Source: Comamonadaceae bacterium (GTDB taxonomy: Bacteria; Pseudomonadota; Gammaproteobacteria; Burkholderiales; Burkholderiaceae_C). From it: a stretch of DNA of 58,519 bases. The stretch is from the NCBI GenBank assembly GCA_947478725.1, contig CANJWZ010000026.1, forward strand, positions 1 to 58,519, read 5' to 3'. Below the pieces are notes generated by a model that worked only from the letters and a program-made list of their open reading frames with translations, was not told the DNA's origin and searched no databases. Below, one piece after another: positions 44,282-53,695 of the stretch; within the stretch, counting starts at the first letter, position 1, and each line of letters begins with the position of its first letter. A program made the translations under genes and the position numbers.

Positions 44282-45490
44282 TCAGCGCATGGCGCACTGC
44301 TCAGCGTAAGCATCGCCATGGTTGCGCAAAATGGGTTCAGCAAACGATTTGTTGATCAAGCCGCCTTGCCCGTCACTGCCCACCACACGCACAAAGTAGT
44401 TTTGAACCGGGTATTGGTTGTTGTTGAACTTGAAGGGCCCACGAACCGAGTCAAAACGCGCGCTGCGAAGGGCCTTGCGTACAGCCTCTTTGTCGTCCAG
44501 ATTGCCTTTGACGTCGCGCACTGCGGCGTTGATCAACAAGGCTGCGTCATAACCCTGAGATGCGTACAGCGTGGGGGTGCGCTTGTACTCTTTGCGAAAC
44601 TCGGCCATGAACTTGATATTGGCCGGGTTGGTAAAGTCAGGCGACCAGTGTGCCGTGTTGAAAAGCCCGGCCATCGACGGTCCGACCGGGCCAATCACAT
44701 CCTGGTCAGCACTGAAGCCCGGCAGCAGCAACTGGGTTTCTTTACCCAGGCCAGCACTCACAAATTGTTTGATGAAGTTAATGCCCATGCCTCCGGGTAA
44801 AAAGATGTACAAGGCTTGCGGCTTGGCAGCGCGGATTTCAGCCAGCTCAGCAGCGTAGTCGAGCTGGCCAAGTTTGGTGTAGTTTTCGCCAACGATTTGG
44901 CCTTTGAAGATACGCTTAAAACCAGCCAGAGAATCTTTGCCCGCCTGGTAGTTGGGTGCGAGCAAATACACACTTTTTAAGGAGCGCTGATTAGCAAGCG
45001 CGCCGGCTGCTTCGTGATACGCATCGTTGGGCCATGACACGGCAAAAAACAGCGGATTGCACTCCTTGCCCGCCATCGACGATGGTGCAGCGTTGGGGCT
45101 GATATAAATCACCTTGTTGTCTAAGGCTTCAGGCAAAGCCGCCAGCATGATGTTTGAAAACACCACACCCGTCATGAAGTCAACCTTGTCGCGCTTGATA
45201 TTGCGCTCAAACAATTGGCGCGCCACGTCAGGCTTGAACTGGTCATCGCTGATGAGCACCTCGGCTGGCAGGCCGCCCAGTTTTCCGCCATTGAGTTTGA
45301 CAGCCAACTGAAAGCCGTCGCGGATATCAACACCCAGCGCCGACGACGGCCCGGACAAGGTGCTGACAAAACCGATTTTGACTTTGTCGGCGGCAAAAGT
45401 TGAAAAGCCGGCACTTGCCAGCGCGATCAACGCCAGTCCCAAAAAGGTTTTTTTCAAGGCATTGTGAAGAAGACAGTTGCTAGCATTCAC
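44282..45490 (-). CDS. ABC transporter substrate-binding protein (second importer)
   Basis: A 402-residue type I periplasmic receptor. A Sec signal (FLGLALIALASAGFSTFA, cut near residue 33) is followed by KVKIGFVSTLSGPSSALGVD. Related receptors in aromatic-degradation clusters often bind aromatic acids, which would fit the Rieske oxygenase genes just upstream. This assignment is inference. It is 31 bp downstream of the oxygenase beta subunit and probably co-transcribed with it. Confidence 0.9.
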   Translation of the reverse strand: MNASNCLLHNALKKTFLGLALIALASAGFSTFAADKVKIGFVSTLSGPSSALGVDIRDGFQLAVKLNGGKLGGLPAEVLISDDQFKPDVARQLFERNIKRDKVDFMTGVVFSNIMLAALPEALDNKVIYISPNAAPSSMAGKECNPLFFAVSWPNDAYHEAAGALANQRSLKSVYLLAPNYQAGKDSLAGFKRIFKGQIVGENYTKLGQLDYAAELAEIRAAKPQALYIFLPGGMGINFIKQFVSAGLGKETQLLLPGFSADQDVIGPVGPSMAGLFNTAHWSPDFTNPANIKFMAEFRKEYKRTPTLYASQGYDAALLINAAVRDVKGNLDDKEAVRKALRSARFDSVRGPFKFNNNQYPVQNYFVRVVGSDGQGGLINKSFAEPILRNHGDAYAEQCAMR

Positions 45491-45521
45491 GGTAGGCTCC
45501 TAGGTTGGATGACTTGACAGT

Positions 45522-46223
45522 TTAGACCCAGATCTGCAAAACGTAGTCAAAAGACGCTTGGCCGTTGAACAGATCGACCCGTTGCAGGCGTATGCGAAGC
45601 ACACCATCAGCACCGCGTACCAGGGTATGCTGGTATCGGCCACCAAAATGACGTACCGTGTCACGGCGCAGCTCCATCATGTGAAAGCGCGAACGCACGC
45701 AGATTTCTGTGTCACTGACCGATTCCAGCGTGACGTGGCTCACCATGTGGTTGGTCTCCCACATCGGCGCTTGCGACCAGGCGTTAGGGTGGGAGACACG
45801 GCCTTTGCGGATTTCCATCATCAATTTATCTTCTGCAAAAATTGAAGGCGAGCCTTCCCATTCTGTTTGCTCGGGAGTGACCGGCATCCAGTAAACGCCC
45901 TGGTCGTCAAACAAATCCATCCATGCTTGCCAGTGTTTGCCATCCAGCAGCTCCGCCTGCATATAGAGCAACTGCTCCACCTCACGCAGCAGATCAGCGT
46001 CTTGCGCCGTGCGAATGGCCATGCTTGCACGCGGCAAGGGACGCGCTGTTGATGTGCTGCCGACCTGCGCGGCACGTGGTGAATGGTCAGGTTCTACGGA
46101 TTGGGCGCCAGTACGCGTGTCGTCTTGCTTGGCTTCAATCACGACTTCTTGGCCCAGCAAGCGTTCAAAGTCGGGGCCTGCATTGGCAATGGCGCTGGTC
46201 GGGTTGGGTGTTTTTGTGGTCAT
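45522..46223 (-). CDS. Aromatic-ring-hydroxylating dioxygenase, beta subunit
   Basis: A 233-residue protein. Residues about 70-233 form the NTF2-like beta-subunit domain (DADLLREVEQLLYMQAELLD, WMDLFDDQGVYWMPVT, SRFHMMELRRDTVRHFGGRY). The first 70 residues are a hydrophilic, low-complexity extension not usual for the family. A later start at the internal ATG before AIRTAQDADLL would give a normal beta subunit. It has a structural role in the alpha-beta hexamer. It lies 13 bp after the alpha subunit gene. Confidence 0.88.
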   Translation of the reverse strand: MTTKTPNPTSAIANAGPDFERLLGQEVVIEAKQDDTRTGAQSVEPDHSPRAAQVGSTSTARPLPRASMAIRTAQDADLLREVEQLLYMQAELLDGKHWQAWMDLFDDQGVYWMPVTPEQTEWEGSPSIFAEDKLMMEIRKGRVSHPNAWSQAPMWETNHMVSHVTLESVSDTEICVRSRFHMMELRRDTVRHFGGRYQHTLVRGADGVLRIRLQRVDLFNGQASFDYVLQIWV

Positions 46224-46236
46224 GGGGTGTTTCCCG

Positions 46237-47526
46237 TCAAGCAGACATGTACTTGGACCAGGCGCTGAACTGGTTGCGCATCACGGCTTCCGACGTGCCA
46301 TGGTTGGAATAGGTGACGCCTTTTTCTACCCGATCATCACCGTACCAGCGGTGAAAACTGACCCAGTCGCCGCCGTTGGACTGCAAGCCCCATTGGCCTT
46401 TGGTCCAGTTTTCAAGGTCATCGGCGTTGATCATCGTGGCGGGTGAATTGACCAAGTTGTAGTACCACAGGCTGCGGCGGTAAGTCGCCTCGGGCGCACC
46501 CTTCAAACGGAAATGCCATATTTCGGACTGCGTTTTATTCGGCCCAATCGGCCGCAAGCAGCGAAGTTGCTGAAGTGGCGATTGAACTGACAGGTAGGGA
46601 TAGACCAGCACATGATGAATACTGCGCGACAGGTATTCTTCAGCGCGCTCTGGGCCGTAAGCCTTGACCAGCAATGCCTCGTGCTCGAGCGTGTCAGGGT
46701 CTTGTGGCCGCAAGCCCATGTAGGCCTTGAGAATGCCGTGACCATACGGAAAGTTGATGGTCTGCACGGCATCCCATTGCTCAAAACTGGATGCAAAAGT
46801 AGACAAGTAGTGGTAGTACAGCGGCGCGGCGCCCTGTTCGGCCTTCACGCGTTTTTCAACCCGCCCGGCTGATATGCCGGTTGATTGGTGCGTCACCGAC
46901 GGATGCAATGCATCGAGCTGATTTTCCATGAAGAACTTCCAGTTGGAGTGCTGCATGACGCGGTGGCACACCGGTACGACCTCGACCTCACCAACCGGTG
47001 AGCGGTCACACATGTCGTCAAAAGCGATGCGCGCTTCGCCTAAAAATTCTGTCAGCGATGGACCCTCATCAACCAAACTGGCAAACACAAATCCCCGATA
47101 GCTGTCGACACGCGCAGCGCGCTTCATGCCGCAGTCCGGGTTGTCCTTGGTCATGCGCGTCGCTTCATAGCCTTTGGCCAGAGGAATGGCGCGCACGGTG
47201 CCGTTCAAATGAAAGCTCCAGGCGTGGTACGAGCACACGAACGACGTGCCGGTATTGCCATGCTGGTTGCCCACCAGTTGCACACCACGGTGCGGGCAGC
47301 GGTTGTACAGTACCTGAACGCCGCCATCGCCCTGACGGACCATGATCATTGGCTGGCGGCCTATGGTGACTGCGTAATAGTCGCCGGTTGATTTGACCTG
47401 TGATTCATGCCCGCAGTAAACCCAGGTGCGTTCCCAGATTTTCTCCATCTCGGCATCAAAAATAGCCTGGTCGGTGTACACGTGTTTATGCACACGATCA
47501 GGTTCAACAAGTTTTTCTAAATCCAT
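46237..47526 (-). CDS. Rieske-type aromatic-ring-hydroxylating oxygenase, alpha subunit
   Basis: A 429-residue catalytic subunit. The Rieske 2Fe-2S ligands are Cys77/His79 (CPHRG) and Cys98/His101 (CSYHAW). The mononuclear iron site is in NWKFFMENQLDALHPSVTH, with bridging Asp205 and ligands His208 and His213. It adds oxygen to an aromatic or other planar substrate. No ferredoxin or reductase gene for it lies in the window, so electrons must come from elsewhere. It is located between the beta-subunit gene and the oxidoreductase pair on the same strand. The substrate is unknown. Confidence 0.93.
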   Translation of the reverse strand: MDLEKLVEPDRVHKHVYTDQAIFDAEMEKIWERTWVYCGHESQVKSTGDYYAVTIGRQPMIMVRQGDGGVQVLYNRCPHRGVQLVGNQHGNTGTSFVCSYHAWSFHLNGTVRAIPLAKGYEATRMTKDNPDCGMKRAARVDSYRGFVFASLVDEGPSLTEFLGEARIAFDDMCDRSPVGEVEVVPVCHRVMQHSNWKFFMENQLDALHPSVTHQSTGISAGRVEKRVKAEQGAAPLYYHYLSTFASSFEQWDAVQTINFPYGHGILKAYMGLRPQDPDTLEHEALLVKAYGPERAEEYLSRSIHHVLVYPYLSVQSPLQQLRCLRPIGPNKTQSEIWHFRLKGAPEATYRRSLWYYNLVNSPATMINADDLENWTKGQWGLQSNGGDWVSFHRWYGDDRVEKGVTYSNHGTSEAVMRNQFSAWSKYMSA

Positions 47527-47546
47527 GATTCAGTCCCCGATATGAG

Positions 47547-49127
47547 TCACACAAAAGCCAGCAGCTTGTCGAGCGCTTGACCACCGTCATCGGCCAAAGC
47601 AGCCTGGCTTAATGACTGCATCTGCGCTGCACCTTGCGGCATGGTTTGCAGTTGTGGCAGTTTGGCCATGATGCGCTGGTAGTTACCCCAGCCGCGCGCG
47701 TGGGTGTCGCCGTAGCCTTTGACCAATCGCTGGGTGCGGGCGACTTCAAGCGCTAGCGCGGGCTGTGTGGGTGCAAGTTCAACAATGTTTTTCAGCCAGT
47801 CACTGATGCGCTGTTGCTCAATGCCAAAGCGTAGCGACTTGGGGCGCAGTGGGCGCAAGGCGGCAATCGCGTACAGCAGCAGATAGCCGCGAATCGAGCT
47901 GGTTTGCACCACACGGCCCTTGTTGATCAATGGCTTGAGCAAGGATTGCGCCCAGCTTGAACGGAGCAACCACCGCCCCCAGGCAGCGGGCAGCGTGTCG
48001 GCGATCTCTTCAATGCGGGGATGCAAAAACTCATTGATGCCCAAGTGCTGCGTTTTGTTGAGCTTGACTTCATCGCCCACACGGCCAAAGCGTGAGCGGC
48101 GGGTTTTCAGGTCAGCCACCCGCACCGTGTCCTCATACGACATCCACAAGGCCAAGTGGCGCGCTGTCTCGTCCATCAGTTCATGCGCTGCTGCGCCATC
48201 TTGTGGCAAGGCGTGGACAAGCGGCATCAACCGGTCAAGATAGCGGGCGGCGTAAGCCAGGTCCTGGTAGTCAGCTGTCCGGGTGATGCCGGCCACCAAT
48301 GTGGCGTGGTTGCCCGATGGAAAGTTTGCCCGAATACGTTCTACCAGCCCTGTCAACTTGGCACCTGCTTTGGGCATAGCGCTGACTTCGGGCTTGACAG
48401 CAGGCGTCTGTCCTGCAAGCGCTGCCGCAAATCCGGCTGCAAATGCTTTCAGGCTGGTACTCACACCCACGCCGCCGCGGGTGATGGTGGCTTCAAACTG
48501 CGCACGGCTGAATGGCAGGCTGCCACTGGCTGCCAGCGCACCGTACAAGGCAGGCGCAATCAGGCTACCCGTCTGGTCAGCCAATTGCGCAAAGTCTGCA
48601 TGAATCCATTTTTTGGCGGCCGCTTGTGCACCTGCCATCAACTTGTCTGCGTCCACACGGCCATCGCCCATGGCGGTACGTTCTGTCATCGAATAAACGC
48701 GGTGGTTTGATGCAATGAAGGTGGTGCGAGCAGGGCTGACCAGGCCGCGCTGCAAGGCACGCCCGGCCTCCATCAGCTCGGAGGCCAGCACCACATCGAC
48801 CTCGCCTGGGACGGGGCTGAGCGCCATCACCGGCATGCTGCCCGCGGGTGTGGCCGCTTCAGGAAACATCTCCAGGTAATACACGGTGGCACCGGTGCGC
48901 TGCGCGACCCCGGGCACCGACGTGGTCTGCGCAAAGTAGCCGTTGTGCTCGGCCAGGTCCACCAGCCAGTCGGCCAGCACGCCGCCGCCCTCTCCGCCCA
49001 TGGCGAGGATGGCAATGGTGATGGCATGTGGAGCCCCCACGCTCTTCACGTCGTGTAATACGCTGCCCCCCGAGGGGGCTGCACTTGCTTGGGGCGGCCC
49101 TGCGCTGCGTTCGCTCGCTAGGGTCAT
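47547..49127 (-). CDS. iorB: Indolepyruvate ferredoxin oxidoreductase, beta-type subunit
   Basis: A 526-residue protein. After an odd N-terminus it has the gamma/beta domain of 2-oxoacid:ferredoxin oxidoreductases (ILAMGGEGGGVLADWLV and TSVPGVAQRTGATVYYLEMF), followed by a C-terminal extension common in proteobacterial forms. With IorA it oxidatively decarboxylates aryl-2-oxo acids to aryl-acyl-CoA. The ATG (49125-49127) overlaps the iorA stop by 4 bp. Residues about 9-32 are encoded by a 67-bp dispersed repeat read in frame. The original start may have been near HAITIAIL. Confidence 0.85.
   Translation of the reverse strand: MTLASERSAGPPQASAAPSGGSVLHDVKSVGAPHAITIAILAMGGEGGGVLADWLVDLAEHNGYFAQTTSVPGVAQRTGATVYYLEMFPEAATPAGSMPVMALSPVPGEVDVVLASELMEAGRALQRGLVSPARTTFIASNHRVYSMTERTAMGDGRVDADKLMAGAQAAAKKWIHADFAQLADQTGSLIAPALYGALAASGSLPFSRAQFEATITRGGVGVSTSLKAFAAGFAAALAGQTPAVKPEVSAMPKAGAKLTGLVERIRANFPSGNHATLVAGITRTADYQDLAYAARYLDRLMPLVHALPQDGAAAHELMDETARHLALWMSYEDTVRVADLKTRRSRFGRVGDEVKLNKTQHLGINEFLHPRIEEIADTLPAAWGRWLLRSSWAQSLLKPLINKGRVVQTSSIRGYLLLYAIAALRPLRPKSLRFGIEQQRISDWLKNIVELAPTQPALALEVARTQRLVKGYGDTHARGWGNYQRIMAKLPQLQTMPQGAAQMQSLSQAALADDGGQALDKLLAFV
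49034..49100 (+). repeat. 67-bp GC-rich dispersed repeat inside the iorB coding start
   Basis: It matches 7379-7445 at 58 of 67 positions without gaps by my count, with the same GCCCCCCGAGGGGGC core. Read on the minus strand it encodes AGPPQASAAPSGG and SVLHDVKSVGA in the iorB frame. Since the element is elsewhere intergenic, it probably entered this gene start and was tolerated because it keeps the frame open. Confidence 0.8.
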
Positions 49128-51310
49128 ACCGCAATGCCTTCCAGCCGCCGCTCAATCCGGTCTTGCAACCAGCCAATCACGGCGCTGCGCAAGCGCAATT
49201 TAATGCGGTCCCAACGCGTCGGGTTGTTGATGATTTCAGCCCTGTAAAACGAGGGGCACAGCACGGCGGCATGCGCCACCTCACCACACAGGCCGCAGCC
49301 GACACAACTGTCAATAACTGTCGCAATCGGGTCGCGCCTCAGCGGGTCCGGGTTGGGTTTGATGGTGAGCGAGGGGCAACCCGACAGACGGATGCACGAA
49401 TGGTCTCCGGTACAGGTGTCCGGGTCAATGCCAAAGCGCTCGCGCACCACACGTTCGCCGCCAGCAATGCGCTTTTTGATTTGCGGCTTGATGCGGCGCT
49501 GTCGATTGAGCTGGCATTCGCTTTGCGCGACGATCACCTTGGGGCCTTTTTCCTTTGTCGTCAGCGCTTCACGCAGCACATCGCGCATCTGGGTCAAGCT
49601 GTAAGTGTTGGTCACCGTTTTCGCCCAGTTCACGCCCACACCGCGTACCGCTTTTTCAATCGGGTTATTGGTGCTGCGAATGGCGTTGGCCGCTTTTGAT
49701 GACATCACGTCCTGCCCGCCCGTGGCTGCCGAGTAACCGTTGTCAATCACCATCAGCACGTTGTCCGTCTGATTGAACACGGCATTGCCGACGCCACTGG
49801 TCAAGCCGTTATGCCAAAAGCCGCCATCGCCCATCATGGCAATCGTGCGTTTGGATGTGTCGGTGGTGTTGAAAGCAGATGCACCGGCCCAACCCAAACC
49901 ATAACCCATGGTGGTCGCACCAATGTTGAAAGGCGGCAAGATGGAGAACAAATGGCAGCCAATATCGCAGCTGATGTGGTGCTTGCCCAACTCTCGTTCA
50001 ATGAGCTTCATGGCGGTAAAGATCGGGCGCTCGGGGCAGCCGGTGCAAAACGACGGTGGCCTGCCCTGCACTTCAGACACAGCCGCGTTGATGGCAAAAG
50101 CTTTTGGATTGCCCTCGAGCGTAGCAAGGCCAGTCGATGCAGGCTGAGCGCCTTTGGGCAATTCACGCCCTTGCAGCAGAGCAGGTGCGTACTTTTCAAT
50201 AAACCGCGCCACACCCTTGAGCACCACGCCACCGGTGTATTCCCCAGCCATCGGCAGCAGGTCTTTGCCATGAATACGGGTTTGCACATCGGCACGGCGC
50301 AAAATCGTGTTGACGTTCTGCTCGATAAAGTCGGGCTGGCCTTCTTCTACCAGCAAGATGCCGCGCTTGCCCGCGCAAAAGCGGGTGAACTCGTCGTCAA
50401 TCAACGGGTAGGTGATGTTCAGCACATACAGCGGCACGCTTGAGTTGCCAAACGCATCGGCCAGGCCGAGCAACTCCAGCGAACGCAGGACGCTGTTGTA
50501 CAGCCCGCCTTGCATGACGATGCCGAAATCTTGCGCGCCCTCGGCAAAAAACTCGTTGATCTGATGGTCTTGAATAAATTTGACCGCCGCTGGCCAGCGC
50601 TCGGTGATTTTTTCTTGCTCTTGCGCGTAGCTGGCGGGCGGCAGCACGATGCGACCGGTGTCGCGCTGCGGGTTATTGATCGCGTCTTTCAGGGTGAACG
50701 TGGGTCGCTTGTTGGCCTTGGTGGCAAAGCGGCCATGCACGTGGCAGGCGCGGATACGCAGCTCCAGCATCACCGGTGTACGGCTGGCTTCCGACAGCTC
50801 AAAACCCATTTCAACCGCAGCAACAATGCTCTCTAAGTTCGGGCGCGGGTCAATCAGCCAGACCTGCGACTTCATGGCAAACGCATGCGAGCGCTCCTGC
50901 ATGATGCTGGAACCCTCGCCGTAATCTTCACCCACAATCAGCATCGCGCCGCCGATCACACCACCAGAAGCCAGATTGGCCAATGCATCTGACGCAACAT
51001 TGGTGCCTACCGTGGCCTTGAAGGTCACCGCGCCACGCAGCGGGTAGTTGACCGACGCAGCCAGCGTGGCAGCAGCTGTGGCCTCAGACGCGCTGTGCTC
51101 AAAATGCACGCCAAGTTCTTGCAGGATGTCGTTGGCATCGGTGAGCACATCCATCAGATGCGAGATAGGCGCGCCTTGGTAGCCCGCCACGTACGACACG
51201 CCCGACTGCAACAGTGCTTTGGTGACCGCCAGGATGCCCTCACCCCGAAACTCGTCACCATCACCCAGGCGCAGGGTTTGAACTTCTTTGGTAAATGATC
51301 TTTCAGCCAT
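49124..51310 (-). CDS. iorA: Indolepyruvate ferredoxin oxidoreductase, alpha-type subunit with ferredoxin domain
   Basis: A 728-residue protein. The N-terminal pyrimidine/PP domains contain VSYVAGYQGAPISHLMDVL and the thiamine-diphosphate site (GDGGFWHNGLTSGVGNAV). The C-terminal part has two 4Fe-4S clusters (CTGDHSCIRLSGCP and CVGCGLCGEVAHAAVLCP). With IorB it converts an aryl-2-oxo acid plus CoA to an acyl-CoA, reducing ferredoxin. It is the first gene of the long minus-strand cluster, facing the LysR gene over about 110 bp. Confidence 0.9.
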   Translation of the reverse strand: MAERSFTKEVQTLRLGDGDEFRGEGILAVTKALLQSGVSYVAGYQGAPISHLMDVLTDANDILQELGVHFEHSASEATAAATLAASVNYPLRGAVTFKATVGTNVASDALANLASGGVIGGAMLIVGEDYGEGSSIMQERSHAFAMKSQVWLIDPRPNLESIVAAVEMGFELSEASRTPVMLELRIRACHVHGRFATKANKRPTFTLKDAINNPQRDTGRIVLPPASYAQEQEKITERWPAAVKFIQDHQINEFFAEGAQDFGIVMQGGLYNSVLRSLELLGLADAFGNSSVPLYVLNITYPLIDDEFTRFCAGKRGILLVEEGQPDFIEQNVNTILRRADVQTRIHGKDLLPMAGEYTGGVVLKGVARFIEKYAPALLQGRELPKGAQPASTGLATLEGNPKAFAINAAVSEVQGRPPSFCTGCPERPIFTAMKLIERELGKHHISCDIGCHLFSILPPFNIGATTMGYGLGWAGASAFNTTDTSKRTIAMMGDGGFWHNGLTSGVGNAVFNQTDNVLMVIDNGYSAATGGQDVMSSKAANAIRSTNNPIEKAVRGVGVNWAKTVTNTYSLTQMRDVLREALTTKEKGPKVIVAQSECQLNRQRRIKPQIKKRIAGGERVVRERFGIDPDTCTGDHSCIRLSGCPSLTIKPNPDPLRRDPIATVIDSCVGCGLCGEVAHAAVLCPSFYRAEIINNPTRWDRIKLRLRSAVIGWLQDRIERRLEGIAV

Positions 51311-51383
51311 TTGAGCAATTTACTCAGACTGTCAGCCTACGTCTAATGGAAAGATTGGATGCACCCTATTGGTTTGGTGAATA

Positions 51384-51401
51384 ATTAGCATCAACCCTAA
51401 T
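51384..51401. promoter_or_regulatory. Candidate LysR-type operator between iorA and the LysR gene
   Basis: ATTAG and CTAAT form an inverted repeat around an 8-bp spacer in the divergent promoter region (51311-51421), the usual place for a LysR-family recognition site. The match to the general T-N11-A form is only approximate, and I cannot place the -35/-10 boxes well. Confidence 0.4.
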
Positions 51402-51421
51402 CCTTTTTTAATATATTGAAC

Positions 51422-52339
51422 ATGAACTTTCGCCAGCTTGATTTGAACTTGCTCAGGGTGCTGGTGGCCATCCACCGCACTGGCTCCGTCACACTGGCAG
51501 GCAAGGCGCTGGCCCTGTCGCAGCCCGCGACCAGCAACGCCTTGGCGCGACTACGGGATTTTTTTGAAGACGAGCTGTTTGTGCGCGCGCCAGCAGGGCT
51601 CAAACCTACACGCCTGTGCGAGCGGCTGGCACCCGCTGTCATGGCGCAGCTTTCAAGCATGGAAAGTCTGGTCACCGGGCATGAGGAGTTTGATCCCGCA
51701 GGCAGCAAGATGCACTGGCAACTGTCGCTGTCAGACCTGGGAGAAATGCTGTTTTTGCCAGAACTGGCGGGCGAACTGCGCAAGCAGGCTCCTGATGCGA
51801 GGCTGGCCAATATTTCAGTGGCGGCCAATCAGGTAGCCGCTGCGCTGGAGGCACGCGAAATTGACCTGGCCGTCGGCATTTTGCTGCCCAAACACCGTGG
51901 CATACGCACCGAGCTGCTGTTTCACGAGCAGTATGTTGCGGTGGCCTCTCCGAGTTGGCGGCCAAGCAAAGGACGCAGTGGCCCTACCCTGACGGCCCAG
52001 CAACTGGCCGAAGCCGCTTTTGTTGTCGCATCGCCAACCGCTACCTTTCACGGCAGCGTTGAGCAAATGCTGACCCGCATGAAACTGCAGCACCGCATCG
52101 TGCTGCGAGCGCGACATTTTGGTGGCCTGCCAGAACTCGCCATGGGCTCGGACCTGCTGTCCATCGTGCCAGCGATGTACGCCAACAACCTGCGCCAGCG
52201 TTATGACTTCAGGGTTTGGAAAATTCCAGATGCCCCGACCTATGAGGTGCGTATGGTCTGGCATAGCAGCACTGACAACGACAGCGCCCACCAGTGGATG
52301 CGGGCGCTGGTGCAGCGCTTGTTTCAACGGCCTTTTTGA
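51422..52339 (+). CDS. LysR-family transcriptional regulator
   Basis: A 305-residue regulator with an N-terminal winged HTH (about 3-62, including SVTLAGKALALSQPATSNALARLR and FFEDELFVRAPAGLKPT) and a C-terminal effector domain. The sequence style is of the NahR/NodD-like branch often tied to aromatic acids. I use ATG 51422 (MNFRQLDLNLL), since a TTG two codons earlier is less likely. It is divergent from iorA and probably activates the minus-strand cluster in response to its substrate. Its stop is 2 bp from tRNA-Arg. Confidence 0.92.
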   Translation: MNFRQLDLNLLRVLVAIHRTGSVTLAGKALALSQPATSNALARLRDFFEDELFVRAPAGLKPTRLCERLAPAVMAQLSSMESLVTGHEEFDPAGSKMHWQLSLSDLGEMLFLPELAGELRKQAPDARLANISVAANQVAAALEAREIDLAVGILLPKHRGIRTELLFHEQYVAVASPSWRPSKGRSGPTLTAQQLAEAAFVVASPTATFHGSVEQMLTRMKLQHRIVLRARHFGGLPELAMGSDLLSIVPAMYANNLRQRYDFRVWKIPDAPTYEVRMVWHSSTDNDSAHQWMRALVQRLFQRPF

Positions 52340-52341
52340 TC

Positions 52342-52417
52342 TGGTGCGGCTGGCGGGGATCGAACCCACGACCCTTGGCTTCGGAGGCCAATACTCTATC
52401 CACTGAGCTACAGCCGC
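52342..52417 (-). tRNA. tRNA-Arg (anticodon CCG)
   Basis: Minus-strand cloverleaf of 76 nt: acceptor GCGGCTG/CAGCCGC, anticodon loop CTCCGAA (CCG), T-arm GTGGGTTCGATCCCCGC and encoded CCA. It converges with the LysR gene, 2 bp from its stop. tRNA-Arg genes are common integration targets, but I see no repeated 3' end copy in this window. Confidence 0.97.
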
Positions 52418-52583
52418 AACTTAGCAGCATGCATTTTGGCACATACCTGGACGGTCAAACTCGGTTGCGCATCCAGACACATCAAAGTAAATTCGCGCTG
52501 ACAGACGCGTTTTTACCAAATAGCTTCAAAATGGATGATGATTGACGCACGTTAGATTCCACCCGATGGCTCAAGAGGTTTTT

Positions 52584-53096
52584 ATGCACCACATTTCCTG
52601 GCTGTTTTCCCCAAGATCGCTAACGGCAGGTTTCGCCTTTTTGTGTGCAGGCAGTAGCGCACCAATTTTTGCGCAAATGCCAGCCACGCCTGGCGCAAAT
52701 CCGCCCCTTGCTGCTACGGCATCAACGCTTGCAGACAAGCCATGCATTTTGGCGGGGCGTTTGAATGCTGACAACCAATGGGCACCGCTTGCTCGTGGTG
52801 TGAGTTTGCTCAATGCGAAGGGCCAACATGTAAGCGCCTCCAGCAAGAAAGCACTGGACACGGTAGTGGCTGTGCGGCTCAGCGAACCTGCTCTGGTGTC
52901 GCAGTGCAATGGCAACCAGCCTTTGGTCAGCGGCGAGAACACCACGGGCAGCAAAACGCCTGCGCCCAGCATCAAGCCTGGCTCAATTGCTTTGAATGTC
53001 GAGGCGATTTATTACCCGCCAGTACGCGCAGGCGGCCAATGGGTTGAGCTGCAACTGGTGTTACCGGCTGATCGGGTGGTCACCGCAGCGCGTTGA
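52584..53096 (+). CDS. Secreted or periplasmic protein of unknown function
   Basis: A 170-residue protein with a signal peptide (SLTAGFAFLCAGSSAPIFAQ) and a mature part rich in small residues, with two cysteines (in KPCILAGRL and SQCNGNQ) that could form a disulfide. I do not recognise the family. I chose ATG 52584 because it has an AGAGG ribosome site 5 nt upstream. Longer frames start before it at a TTG or ATG. It converges with the oxidase operon, 26 bp away. A link to respiration is possible only by position. Confidence 0.7.
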   Translation: MHHISWLFSPRSLTAGFAFLCAGSSAPIFAQMPATPGANPPLAATASTLADKPCILAGRLNADNQWAPLARGVSLLNAKGQHVSASSKKALDTVVAVRLSEPALVSQCNGNQPLVSGENTTGSKTPAPSIKPGSIALNVEAIYYPPVRAGGQWVELQLVLPADRVVTAAR

Positions 53097-53122
53097 GCAA
53101 CACAACGGTTGCGTTGCGCCGG

Positions 53123-53695
53123 TTAAGCCACAGGATTTTTGCTGGCCTTTTGCCATGCGTTGCCCAGCCAGGCCAGGCCCAGCAGCAGTCCAAGCGACAG
53201 CAAGCCCCAACCGGTGGCGATTTGGCTTTCGAGCGAGTAGGCATTGCAAAGACGCAAATCGGTGGTGGCAAAGTAAATGCCAAGCCAGCAAATCATCGAC
53301 ACCCAGTAACCGATAAAAAACAACTGCAAGGCCATGGGCGCGCGCTGAAAAGCATCGCGCAGCAGCACGCCGCTGACAAACAGCGTGAGCAGCTTGAGCA
53401 CGTCAAACCCCGGGTTGACGATGGCGCGGTCAATGGCGGAGGGCAGCATCCAGTAGGCAATGATGCCCTGTGCGGCCATGAAGCTTGTCAGGCCAAACAG
53501 GTTAAAGCTGCCCAATTTGCCAGGCAACCCGCTCTTAGGTAAAGCACGGGCAGCCAGCGCACCGGCCGCCACCAGCAGCGGCATTTGAAACACCATGTGC
53601 CACGCCATGCTGAGCTCTATGACGCTGCGCAGTGGCGGCGCCGACAAGGCCACTGCCAGCGCTACCGCAGTGATGGCTGGCCAAGCACGCGTCAT
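53123..53695 (-). CDS. Membrane protein of the oxidase operon, possibly CtaG-like
   Basis: A 190-residue protein with five or six predicted helices. An ELSMAWHMVFQMPLLVAAG segment recalls the histidine-bearing helix of CtaG-type cytochrome c oxidase assembly proteins, but the similarity is weak. Located after the Sco-like gene with a 4-bp overlap, it probably takes part in copper delivery or assembly of the oxidase. It is the last gene of the operon. Confidence 0.7.
   Translation of the reverse strand: MTRAWPAITAVALAVALSAPPLRSVIELSMAWHMVFQMPLLVAAGALAARALPKSGLPGKLGSFNLFGLTSFMAAQGIIAYWMLPSAIDRAIVNPGFDVLKLLTLFVSGVLLRDAFQRAPMALQLFFIGYWVSMICWLGIYFATTDLRLCNAYSLESQIATGWGLLSLGLLLGLAWLGNAWQKASKNPVA

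Noticed and set aside
52342..52417. Integration site at tRNA-Arg
   Set aside because: No duplicated tRNA 3' end and no integrase gene are visible in the window.
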